Source: Chloroflexi bacterium RBG_16_57_11 (GTDB lineage Bacteria; Chloroflexota; Anaerolineae; Anaerolineales; UBA4823). From it: a DNA stretch of 21,357 bases. The position numbers and the translations under genes are program-made. Under the pieces are notes generated by a model. It had not been told where the DNA came from and made no database searches. It worked only from the letters and a program-made list of their open reading frames with translations. Numbering within the stretch: position 1 is the stretch's first letter; each line of letters starts with the position of its first letter. Location of the stretch: positions 3,856 through 25,212 of the forward strand of contig MGNS01000127.1 of the NCBI GenBank assembly GCA_001795165.1, written 5' to 3'. Below, piece after piece: positions 7,166 to 13,673 of this stretch.

Positions 7166-7198
7166 AGGTGCGTCGCACTTTAAAAGTGCAACGCACCT
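7166..7198. repeat. Dispersed palindrome, copy B (AGGTGCGTCGCACTT ... AAGTGCAACGCACCT)
   Basis: Two 15-bp arms (7166-7180 and 7184-7198) are inverted with one mismatch around a TAA loop. The arm sequence and the GCACCTAC end match copy A near 6013-6030. The internal hairpin of copy A is missing, so this is a shorter version. It sits 3' of the DinB-like gene and 5' of the C39-like gene, and could form a terminator-like hairpin though no T-run follows. Confidence 0.75.
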
Positions 7199-7224
7199 AC
7201 TCTATAGCCCAACAATCCCTTAAC

Positions 7225-7245
7225 CTGGGCTTCACCCAAGCCCAG
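7225..7245 (+). promoter_or_regulatory. 8-bp inverted repeat 25 nt before the C39-like gene
   Basis: CTGGGCTT (7225-7232) and AAGCCCAG (7238-7245) form a perfect GC-rich hairpin with a 5-nt loop. No T-run follows, so it is not a standard terminator. It is followed by TACACTGGTGATAAAA, which could hold a -10. It may be an operator or leader hairpin for the gene at 7270. Confidence 0.4.
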
Positions 7246-7269
7246 TACACTGGTGATAAAATTGCGCCC

Positions 7270-8550
7270 ATGCGCAAGCTGAACTGGCTGTACGGTCTCG
7301 CCGCCCTGGCGATCCTGGCGATCCTGGCGTTGCTGGCGGGGGCGGCGTACCGGCTGCCGCCCGTCCATAACCGCCTTTCCTGGCGCGTCGATTTTGCCAT
7401 GACCTACCTGCGTGGGCTGATCCATCCGATCCAGGCGATGCCCACCGCGTTGCCCAAGCCGCAGGCACAGGTCGCCAGCCTGGTGACAGCTACACTCCCA
7501 GCTACCTCCACGCGATCTTTGTCCACGGCCACCCAGGCAGCCACCCCCACGCCAGAATACACCCCCACCCCGCTGCCCTCGCCCACCGCACTGCCGCAGG
7601 CCGTCTCCTTGCCCGCGCCGGAATGGGAAAAGCAGGACATCAACAACTGTGGCCCGGCCGCGCTGGCCATGTACCTGCGCTCCTATGGCTGGGAAGGCGA
7701 CCAGGAGACCATCACCCAGATCATCAAGCCTTACCGCGAAGATCGCAACGTCAACGTTGAAGAGCTGGCCTACTACGTGCGTAACTACGCCGGCTGGCTC
7801 AACATCCAATACCGCGTGGGCGGAGACCTGGAGCTGCTCAAGCAGCTCCTCGCAGCCGGCCTCCCAGTGATGATCGAAGAGACGTTCAAATTCGACGAGC
7901 CGTTCTGGACCAACGACGACCTGTGGGCCGCACATTACCAGGTGGTGACCGGATACGACGAGGCCAAAAAGATCTTCATCGGGCAGGACAGCTTCCACGG
8001 ACCGAACCAGGAAATCCCCTACCAGCGGCTGGACGAGTACTGGCAGGCTTTCAACCGCGTTTACATCCTGGTCTATCCACCGGCCCAGGAGCCGGTGGTC
8101 CAGGCCATCCTGGGGGAAAATTGGGACCCAGACGCCAACCGCCAGCACGCCCTGGAGCTTGCCCAGGCTGAGACGCAATCCGACCCGGACAACGCCTTTG
8201 CCTGGTTCAACCTGGGAGCCAACCTGACCTATTTCGAGCGCTATATCGAGGCCACCGACGCCTTCGACAAGGCGCGGGAGATCGGTCTGCCTCAGCGCAT
8301 GCTGCGTTACCAGTTCAGCCCGTTTATCGCCTATTTCCACACTGGCCAGCTCGATGACCTGATTGCCCTGACCGAATATGCGCTCGAAGTGACCCCCAAC
8401 GCCGAGGAAGCCCTGCTGTGGCACGGCTGGGCGATGTACCGCCAGGGCGACACCCCTCAGGCGGTAGAAAACTTTCAGCAAGCGCTGGTAGAAAACCCCA
8501 ACTATCTGGACGCACAGTACGCTTTGGACTTCGTGCGCGCCAATCAATGA
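7270..8550 (+). CDS. Membrane-anchored C39-like cysteine peptidase with C-terminal TPRs
   Basis: I prefer the ATG at 7270 (426 residues) because it begins a signal-anchor, MRKLNWLYG plus a hydrophobic helix at about 8-27. An upstream open frame would start inside the DinB-like gene. No strong ribosome-binding site is seen. A Thr/Pro-rich linker (about 56-118, TPTPEYTPTPLPSPT) follows. The C39_2-type papain-like domain is at about 119-270. It has Cys127 in NNCGPAALAM, His222 in WAAHYQVVTGYD and Asp240 in FIGQDSF, which gives a complete putative triad. Two or three TPR units lie at about 290-426 (AWFNLGANLTYFERYIEATDAF; LLWHGWAMYRQGDTPQAVENF). The catalytic part should face outside the cell. 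It resembles double-glycine peptidases but is not fused to an ABC transporter, so its substrate is unknown. Confidence 0.85.
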   Translation: MRKLNWLYGLAALAILAILALLAGAAYRLPPVHNRLSWRVDFAMTYLRGLIHPIQAMPTALPKPQAQVASLVTATLPATSTRSLSTATQAATPTPEYTPTPLPSPTALPQAVSLPAPEWEKQDINNCGPAALAMYLRSYGWEGDQETITQIIKPYREDRNVNVEELAYYVRNYAGWLNIQYRVGGDLELLKQLLAAGLPVMIEETFKFDEPFWTNDDLWAAHYQVVTGYDEAKKIFIGQDSFHGPNQEIPYQRLDEYWQAFNRVYILVYPPAQEPVVQAILGENWDPDANRQHALELAQAETQSDPDNAFAWFNLGANLTYFERYIEATDAFDKAREIGLPQRMLRYQFSPFIAYFHTGQLDDLIALTEYALEVTPNAEEALLWHGWAMYRQGDTPQAVENFQQALVENPNYLDAQYALDFVRANQ

Positions 8551-8573
8551 GCCAGCGCACACCGGGGAGTTTA

Positions 8574-8582
8574 TGCTATACT
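8574..8582 (+). promoter_or_regulatory. Extended -10 promoter of the secreted repeat protein
   Basis: TGCTATACT combines a TGn extension with TATACT (8577-8582). No good -35 is visible at 17 bp, which is common for extended -10 promoters. The start would be near 8589, and AAGGAG follows at 8608-8613. Confidence 0.55.
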
Positions 8583-8622
8583 CAAGAAAACGGTCGTTTA
8601 AACAACGAAGGAGAGCCACCAA

Positions 8623-11226
8623 ATGAAATTGACCCCAACCCTACCAGGTATAAGAGCCACGCTCTTATTCCGTGTGGTCATGGTACTGATCATTTTATCG
8701 ACCATCTCTGTGCAGGGCGCCTTCTCGCAAGGTGCAAATGCTCCGGAAGCTCTGCCAACCTGGACCAAAATCTCGGTTGACGCCCCGCCTTATTTCCTGA
8801 ATATGCGCGATCGCAGCCTGGCCTACAATCCGGTCACCAACCTCCCGTGCATGGCCTACGGCGGCGATGCGCTGTACTATTCCTGCTGGAACAGCACCAC
8901 CAGCACCTGGGATACGGCCGTCATCGATGCGGGCCTGTCTGTAGGACAATACACCGCCATGGCGTTCGACAACTACGCCCGCCCGTTCATCACATACTAT
9001 GACTCCTGGAATGGGCGGCTCAAGATGGCTTATCTGAATGGTGGCGTATGGCATTTCCTGATCGTGCCAGATGCCACGGTCTTCGCGCCGACCTCGTTAG
9101 CCTCAGAAGAGACCGGCACAGCCGCAGCGCCTACCCAGACGGAAGGAACCGCCGCCCCCACGGAGCCGCCCGTGACGGCGCCTGTCGAAACCACCACCCC
9201 CACGGAGCCGCCCATGACGGCGCCTGTCGAAACCACCACCCCCACGGAGGCGCCCGAGACGGCGCCTGTCGAAACCCCCACCACGACCGAAGAGCCCTCG
9301 ACCCTGGCGCTCATCGATCAAATCCTGAAGGAAAACCCGGGGGAGAATCCACCCACCCCCAACTTCCTGGTCGATAACGCCATCGGTTACGGTAAATTCT
9401 CCTCGATCGCCATTGACCGCAATAACGGCTTCCACATCAGCTTCTTCGACGAGGTCGATGGCACTCTGGATTACCAGTACTGGAATGGCCTGACCTTCGA
9501 TGGCGTCGTCGTCCACCACTACAACGATCAGGGCAATACCGGTTTGTGGACCTCGATCCAGGTGGATTTCAACTTCGGCGTCCACATCGCCTATATGTCC
9601 GAAAAATACGACGACCTGATGTACGCCTACCGCGCTCCGAACCAATGGCCGGAGAAAAAGTGGCGCATCGAGACGGCGCATGGCGACACTGCGACGGTCA
9701 GGACCAACGTCGGCTCCTTCGCTTCGCTCGGCCTGGATTCGGACCGTAAACCGCACATCAGCTATTACGACTTCACCAACGACAACCTGAGGCATGCCTG
9801 GAAGGAAGGCAATACCTGGCATCACGAGAACGTCGATACTGGCGACAACGTTGGCTGGTTTACCTCGATCGCGGTCGATAACGATGATCGGATCCACATC
9901 AGCTATTTCGATGTCACCGACGGCGACTTGAAATATGCTCGCTATGCCGGCGGTAGCTGGTCGATCCGGACCCTCGACCACAGCGGCCCTGGGAAAGCCG
10001 GCATGTTCACCTCGCTTGCGCTGGAAGTTTCTGGAAAGCCGGGCGTCTTTTACACTCACGGAGGGGTCGGCGCGGTCAAATATATTCACGCCAGCTCATC
10101 GAACGCCTCGAATTGGAGCGATCCATCCTACGTAAACTATTACTTCCGGGATGTAGGCCAGGCCACCTCCCTGGCGCTCAATGCGACTGGCGTGCCGTTC
10201 ATCAGCTATCTGGATGCCTTCGCGGGAGTTCTCAAGTTCGCGCGCTCCTACGGGCCGGTGTGGTATCGCAACAATGTGCGCACCGATGACCTGAACACCG
10301 GTCTCTACTCATCGATTGACCTCTCCGGCGAATATTCCCCACGCATCGCGTATTACGATCAGACCAAGGGAAACCTGTGGTACGCCAGTTGGACCGGCTC
10401 TGCCTGGTCGCAGACCAAGATTGACCAGGCTCGTGACGTGGGAAGATACATCTCGCTGGCGATCGACTCGGCCAGCATTCCACACATGAGCTATTACGAT
10501 GCGACACGGGGCGATCTGCTTTACGCCACCTATAGCATCCAGGTATCCGGGTGGGTCACCACCACCGTCGATGGTCTCGATAATACCGGGCAATTCACAT
10601 CGATCACGGTGGACCCGGCAAACGTGCCCTATATCAGCTATTACGATTACTCGGGCGGATCGCTGAATATGGCCTTCCAGTCGCCAACCCAGACCTGGGT
10701 GATATATCCGATCGACAATATCGGACGGACGGACCTACTCGATGTGGGGATTTCCTCCTCGATTGCCCTGGACAGCGCCGGGCGGCCGAATATCAGTTAT
10801 TACGACATCCTGAACCAGGATTTGAAATTTGCGTATTGGGACGGGGTGTGGCCCACCAGCGGCTCCTGGGTCACCAGCGTCCTGGATTCGGCCGGAGATG
10901 TGGGCCTTTATTCATCGCTGGCCATCGATCCTGCCACCGATACCCGCCATTTGTGCTATTACGACTTCACCAACGGTAACTTGAAATATGCCCAAAAGGT
11001 GGGTGCTAATCCATGGGAATTTCAGATCGTGGATGGCGATGTGGCCGACGGCGATGGAATTAATGAGGGCGATGTGGGTTATTATTGCTCGATCGACCTG
11101 AATGGCCTGGGGCAACCGGCAATCAGCTACTACGATAACTCTCATGCCGACTTAAAGGTTGCCTTGAGCTATCCGCTGCCGCCGATGCCGGCAGCCAGCC
11201 TGTTCTTACCGATCGTTAACCGCTAA
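8623..11226 (+). CDS. Secreted protein of about 14 SYYD-type repeats, probable beta-propeller
   Basis: An 867-residue protein; ATG 8623 with AAGGAG at 8608-8613. A Sec signal peptide is at about 1-36 (hydrophobic VVMVLIILSTISVQGAFSQG). The body is built of about 14 units of about 50 residues with the pattern VGxYxSLAIDxxxxPHISYYDxxxGxLKYAxxxGxxW. Examples are HISYYDFTNDNLRHAW, HISYFDVTDGDLKYARY and AISYYDNSHADLKVAL. Each unit suggests a four-stranded blade, as in bacterial beta-propellers. A Thr/Pro/Glu linker with three 14-residue repeats (about 180-221) interrupts after the second unit. The protein ends with LFLPIVNR, a hydrophobic tail of a kind I associate with secreted Chloroflexota proteins. 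No catalytic motif is seen, so a binding or surface role is likelier. It is monocistronic between an extended -10 promoter and a strong two-way terminator. Confidence 0.82.
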   Translation: MKLTPTLPGIRATLLFRVVMVLIILSTISVQGAFSQGANAPEALPTWTKISVDAPPYFLNMRDRSLAYNPVTNLPCMAYGGDALYYSCWNSTTSTWDTAVIDAGLSVGQYTAMAFDNYARPFITYYDSWNGRLKMAYLNGGVWHFLIVPDATVFAPTSLASEETGTAAAPTQTEGTAAPTEPPVTAPVETTTPTEPPMTAPVETTTPTEAPETAPVETPTTTEEPSTLALIDQILKENPGENPPTPNFLVDNAIGYGKFSSIAIDRNNGFHISFFDEVDGTLDYQYWNGLTFDGVVVHHYNDQGNTGLWTSIQVDFNFGVHIAYMSEKYDDLMYAYRAPNQWPEKKWRIETAHGDTATVRTNVGSFASLGLDSDRKPHISYYDFTNDNLRHAWKEGNTWHHENVDTGDNVGWFTSIAVDNDDRIHISYFDVTDGDLKYARYAGGSWSIRTLDHSGPGKAGMFTSLALEVSGKPGVFYTHGGVGAVKYIHASSSNASNWSDPSYVNYYFRDVGQATSLALNATGVPFISYLDAFAGVLKFARSYGPVWYRNNVRTDDLNTGLYSSIDLSGEYSPRIAYYDQTKGNLWYASWTGSAWSQTKIDQARDVGRYISLAIDSASIPHMSYYDATRGDLLYATYSIQVSGWVTTTVDGLDNTGQFTSITVDPANVPYISYYDYSGGSLNMAFQSPTQTWVIYPIDNIGRTDLLDVGISSSIALDSAGRPNISYYDILNQDLKFAYWDGVWPTSGSWVTSVLDSAGDVGLYSSLAIDPATDTRHLCYYDFTNGNLKYAQKVGANPWEFQIVDGDVADGDGINEGDVGYYCSIDLNGLGQPAISYYDNSHADLKVALSYPLPPMPAASLFLPIVNR
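9160..9285 (+). repeat. Three 42-bp tandem repeats encoding a Thr/Pro linker
   Basis: The units 9160-9201, 9202-9243 and 9244-9285 each encode a variant of TEPPVTAPVETTTP. They differ by few bases, mostly GTG/ATG/GAG at the fifth codon and CCG/GCG at the third. Near-identical in-frame units suggest recent slippage and likely length variation between strains. Confidence 0.85.
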
Positions 11227-11246
11227 ACCCCGGATATGGTTCGATA

Positions 11247-11285
11247 TAAAACGGATGGGCGGTTCTTTGCCGCCCATCCGTTTTA
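11247..11285. terminator. Two-way terminator with a 16-bp perfect stem
   Basis: TAAAACGGATGGGCGG (11247-11262) pairs perfectly with CCGCCCATCCGTTTTA (11270-11285) around a 7-nt loop. A-runs and T-runs on both flanks let it serve the secreted repeat protein (plus strand) and the convergent LuxR gene (minus strand), whose stop lies at 11287. Confidence 0.9.
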
Positions 11286-11286
11286 C

Positions 11287-11925
11287 TTATAATACTACCA
11301 ACCCGCGTTGTACTCCGGCACGGACAGCCTCCGTGCGGTTGGTCGCTCCAAGCTTATGATAAATTGACGAAACGTGAAACTTTACGGTGTGCTCGCTGAT
11401 GGTCAGCGCCAGGGCAATCTGTTTGTTCGCCAGCCCGTGCGCCAGCAGCTGCAACACCTGGCCTTCGCGCTCGGTTAGCGCCCCGATCGAGGGATCCGCC
11501 TCCCGCCCGCCGACCAGCTGCGGTTCAGAGAGGGCAGGCGCAAACAGCCTTCGGGTTCCCACAACCAGCCCCTCATGCACCGCCTGGAGGGCGGCTTGCA
11601 GTTCTTCTGCTGAGGCATCCAGTGGCAGGACCCCCCAGCCATGCACAGGCAGGTTCAGCAACGCACCCGCCCGTCCCACATCGTCACTGAGCACCAGGAC
11701 CGCCAGTCGAACATCGTCACCTGTCAGCCAGCGCTGCAGACTGGCTTCGTCAGCGGCATCATCCGCGATCACCAGCACATCAACCGGGGGCGCGGCCTGA
11801 GCATATTCTGCTATCGAAGCCGCCTCATAGATCACTTCGAACTGAGAAAGGCCGCTGCCTGCGCTCAGCAACACCCGGATGCCTGCTCGCAAAGCCAGGT
11901 TTGGGGCAATCACCCCGATTTGCAT
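11287..11925 (-). CDS. LuxR/NarL-family regulator with a degenerate receiver domain
   Basis: A 212-residue protein with NarL layout: a receiver-like domain (about 1-125), a linker and a C-terminal LuxR HTH (149-212, GALTEREGQVLQLL, NKQIALALTISEHTVKFHVSSIYHKLG, NRTEAVRAG). The receiver has lost its phosphorylation chemistry. The usual acidic pair is Pro8-Asn9, the phosphoacceptor position aligns with Ala54 (in VLVIADDA), and the conserved Lys before Asp is Leu102 (VLPLDAS). No MPxxDG loop follows. By family knowledge such pseudo-receivers work without phosphorylation, through ligands, partners or expression level. The ATG at 11925 is 2 nt after the protease stop, with AAAGGA in the protease 3' end as its ribosome-binding site. 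It is the last gene of the two-protease operon. Asp55 or Asp56 could in principle stand in as acceptor. Confidence 0.87.
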   Translation of the reverse strand: MQIGVIAPNLALRAGIRVLLSAGSGLSQFEVIYEAASIAEYAQAAPPVDVLVIADDAADEASLQRWLTGDDVRLAVLVLSDDVGRAGALLNLPVHGWGVLPLDASAEELQAALQAVHEGLVVGTRRLFAPALSEPQLVGGREADPSIGALTEREGQVLQLLAHGLANKQIALALTISEHTVKFHVSSIYHKLGATNRTEAVRAGVQRGLVVL

Positions 11926-11927
11926 GC

Positions 11928-12557
11928 TTATCCTTTCGTCGCCTGCTCAACAAACGCCTGGGCGACATGGCTGGGGATGGCAATCCCCTGATCGCCGCCC
12001 ACGATCATGGTATTGATCCCCACCACTGCACCGCTGGCGTTGACCAGCGGACCGCCGGAGTTGCCCGGCGCCAGGCGAACATCCGACCGGATGATCTCTA
12101 CCTCGCCTCGCGTGCCGCGCGTTTGCGCCTTGCTCAACCCGCTGATCAATCCGGCGGTGACCGCGCCACGCTGCCCCCAGGGGTGACCCACAGCCAGGAC
12201 AAGCTGCCCGACCCGCAGTTGGCGCGAATCGGCGACCATCGCCGGCGGCAGGCCATTTTGTTCGATCCGCAACAACGCCAGGTCGATCTCTTCGTCCGTG
12301 GCCACCAGACGGGTGGGGATTTCTGAGCCATCTTCCAGCGCAGCACGTACCTGTCGCCCATGAGCAACAACGTGGTAGTTCGTCAGGATGTAGGCGCCAG
12401 CGCCGTCGCTGCGGCTCCAGATCACACCTGCTCCAACACCATGGCGACCATTATGCAGCACGACCAGACTGCGCTGGACGCGCCGAACGACCTCTTCCGC
12501 TGCATCCGTCAGTGCGCCAGGCAAGCCGGTGTCGTGAGGGTTGGTTGGCTGGCTCAT
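11928..12557 (-). CDS. Trypsin-like (Deg/HtrA-type) serine protease without PDZ
   Basis: A 209-residue single-domain S1C-type protease. The triad is visible: His62 in LTNYHVV, Asp92 in EIDLALLRI and Ser167 in APGNSGGPL. There is no signal peptide, membrane segment or PDZ domain, so it should act in the cytoplasm unless exported in some other way. The core is almost the minimum for the family. ATG 12557 overlaps the stop of the upstream PDZ protease in an ATGA, so the two are translationally coupled. The next gene (LuxR) starts 2 nt after its TAA. The catalytic domain aligns motif by motif with that of the upstream gene, which suggests duplication with loss of the PDZ domain. Confidence 0.9.
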   Translation of the reverse strand: MSQPTNPHDTGLPGALTDAAEEVVRRVQRSLVVLHNGRHGVGAGVIWSRSDGAGAYILTNYHVVAHGRQVRAALEDGSEIPTRLVATDEEIDLALLRIEQNGLPPAMVADSRQLRVGQLVLAVGHPWGQRGAVTAGLISGLSKAQTRGTRGEVEIIRSDVRLAPGNSGGPLVNASGAVVGINTMIVGGDQGIAIPSHVAQAFVEQATKG

Positions 12558-13465
12558 TTTCTCTCCCCAATTCTAACCGCGATCTTGACTGGCTGGCCAC
12601 CGCGTAAGACCTCCAGCGGGACCGATTGGCCGACCATCTCGCCTGCCAGGCGGACCAACAGATCGTCGGGGTCGGTTAACGGCTCGCCTGCCAGGCTGAC
12701 CAGGATATCGCCAACCATCAGACCCGCCTGCATGGCCGGGCTGCCCTCCTCGATTCCCACCAGCAGGAGGCCCGATGGCTGCTCACGACCCAGCGCTTGT
12801 TGCTGTACGGCCGGTAGAGCCGTCGGCTGGCTGCGGATTCCCAGGTAGCCGCGCCGTACGCGCCCATGCCGCCTCAGCGCCTCGGCCACCTGCCAGGCCA
12901 GCCCGACAGGAATGGTGAGAGCGATGCCGCCGTGCGCCAGGCCAGAGGTGTTCAGGCCGAGGACGCCGCCGTTGGCATCGATCAGCGGCCCGCCCGAAAA
13001 GCCTGGATAAGGGATGGTATCGGTGCGTATATATTGCTCCAGGAGTCCGCCGCGGCCAGTGCGCACCGGCCCGCCCAGCGCGCTGACCACGCCCAGGCTG
13101 GCCTGGATGCCCTCGGTTGAGGGGCGGCCAAGCGCCAGGGCAAGCTGACCGACCCGCGCCGGCCTTGCAGCTGCCTGTGCAGGGCTCAACCCTGCCTCGC
13201 TCAAGCGGAGCAGGGCCAGATCATTCCCAGAGTCGCGCCCGGCCAGGCTGGCCGAGCGCTGGCTGCCATCTGGCAACACCAGGCGGATGTCCTCTTCACG
13301 CTCCACGACGTGATCAGCGGTCAGCACCAGGTCGGATGCATAGGCGATGCCGCTGGCCGGCATCCGTCGGCGCGCCTCTACAAGCAGCGTGGAGGCGCCG
13401 GCCTTTTCTACAGCCTCAGCCATCGCATCGGAAAGTGCAATCAGGGGATTGGCTTCATTTGCCAT
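12554..13465 (-). CDS. Deg/HtrA-type serine protease with C-terminal PDZ domain, no signal peptide
   Basis: The ATG at 13465 was chosen because AAGGAG lies 9 nt upstream (complement of 13475-13480). A longer frame to 13519 lacks a ribosome-binding site. The 303-residue protein carries a chymotrypsin-fold domain (about 20-195) with His52 in LTADHVVE, Asp82 in GNDLALLRL and Ser157 in YPGFSGGPL. A PDZ domain (about 205-295) follows, with GYLGI, GLLLVGIEEGSPAMQAGLMVGDIL and a final VPLEVLRGGQPVKIAVRIG strand. Most HtrA proteins are secreted or membrane anchored. This one starts MANEANPLIALSDAMAEAV and has no export signal, so it seems intracellular. It is the first gene of a three-gene operon with the PDZ-less protease and the pseudo-receiver regulator. 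The family is certain; the substrate is unknown. Confidence 0.92.
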   Translation of the reverse strand: MANEANPLIALSDAMAEAVEKAGASTLLVEARRRMPASGIAYASDLVLTADHVVEREEDIRLVLPDGSQRSASLAGRDSGNDLALLRLSEAGLSPAQAAARPARVGQLALALGRPSTEGIQASLGVVSALGGPVRTGRGGLLEQYIRTDTIPYPGFSGGPLIDANGGVLGLNTSGLAHGGIALTIPVGLAWQVAEALRRHGRVRRGYLGIRSQPTALPAVQQQALGREQPSGLLLVGIEEGSPAMQAGLMVGDILVSLAGEPLTDPDDLLVRLAGEMVGQSVPLEVLRGGQPVKIAVRIGERK

Positions 13466-13503
13466 AACGATAAGCTCCTTATTTGGTTGAAATTCGATTT
13501 GCG

Positions 13504-13528
13504 TAGGGGCGCATGCCATGCGCCCCTA
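13504..13528. repeat. Perfect palindrome TAGGGGCGCAT-GCC-ATGCGCCCCTA
   Basis: 11-bp perfect arms (13504-13514 and 13518-13528) around GCC, in the divergent spacer between the protease operon and proB. Similar GC-rich palindromes are common as interspersed repeats in environmental genomes. It differs in sequence from copies A and B. The rest of this 208-bp spacer is otherwise featureless apart from the inverted repeat at 13601-13614 and a weak -10. Confidence 0.7.
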
Positions 13529-13600
13529 TGCTTTCATAACACACGAAACGGAAATCTTTATCCATGCTGGCATCATACACAAATACCACCGGTCCGACAT

Positions 13601-13614
13601 CGCCCAAATGGGCG
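13601..13614 (+). promoter_or_regulatory. 6-bp inverted repeat CGCCCA-AA-TGGGCG upstream of proB
   Basis: Perfect short palindrome about 40 bp before a possible extended -10 (TGTGATAAA, 13653-13661), which lies 12 nt before the proB ATG. This is a plausible operator position for control of proBA. Only sequence symmetry and position support it. Confidence 0.3.
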
Positions 13615-13673
13615 GTTAAGCACCTGGAAAAAGGACCAGGCATCCAGCGATTTGTGATAAACTTGCTCCCATT

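Noticed and set aside
7180..8622. A 480-codon open frame on the minus strand opposite the C39-like gene
   Set aside because: It is the antisense frame of a GC-rich gene with clear C39 and TPR motifs. Its translation is low-complexity Val/Gly/Asp-rich with no recognisable domain.
9103..10089. A 328-codon minus-strand open frame opposite the secreted repeat protein
   Set aside because: Its repeats (RGGGGFDRRRHGRL) are simply the reverse of the Thr/Pro linker DNA, and the plus-strand repeat protein explains the region.
13466..13519. A longer N-terminus for the PDZ protease (start at 13519)
   Set aside because: AAGGAG sits just before ATG 13465, and the extra residues (MACAPTQIEFQPNKELIV) are encoded partly by that site.
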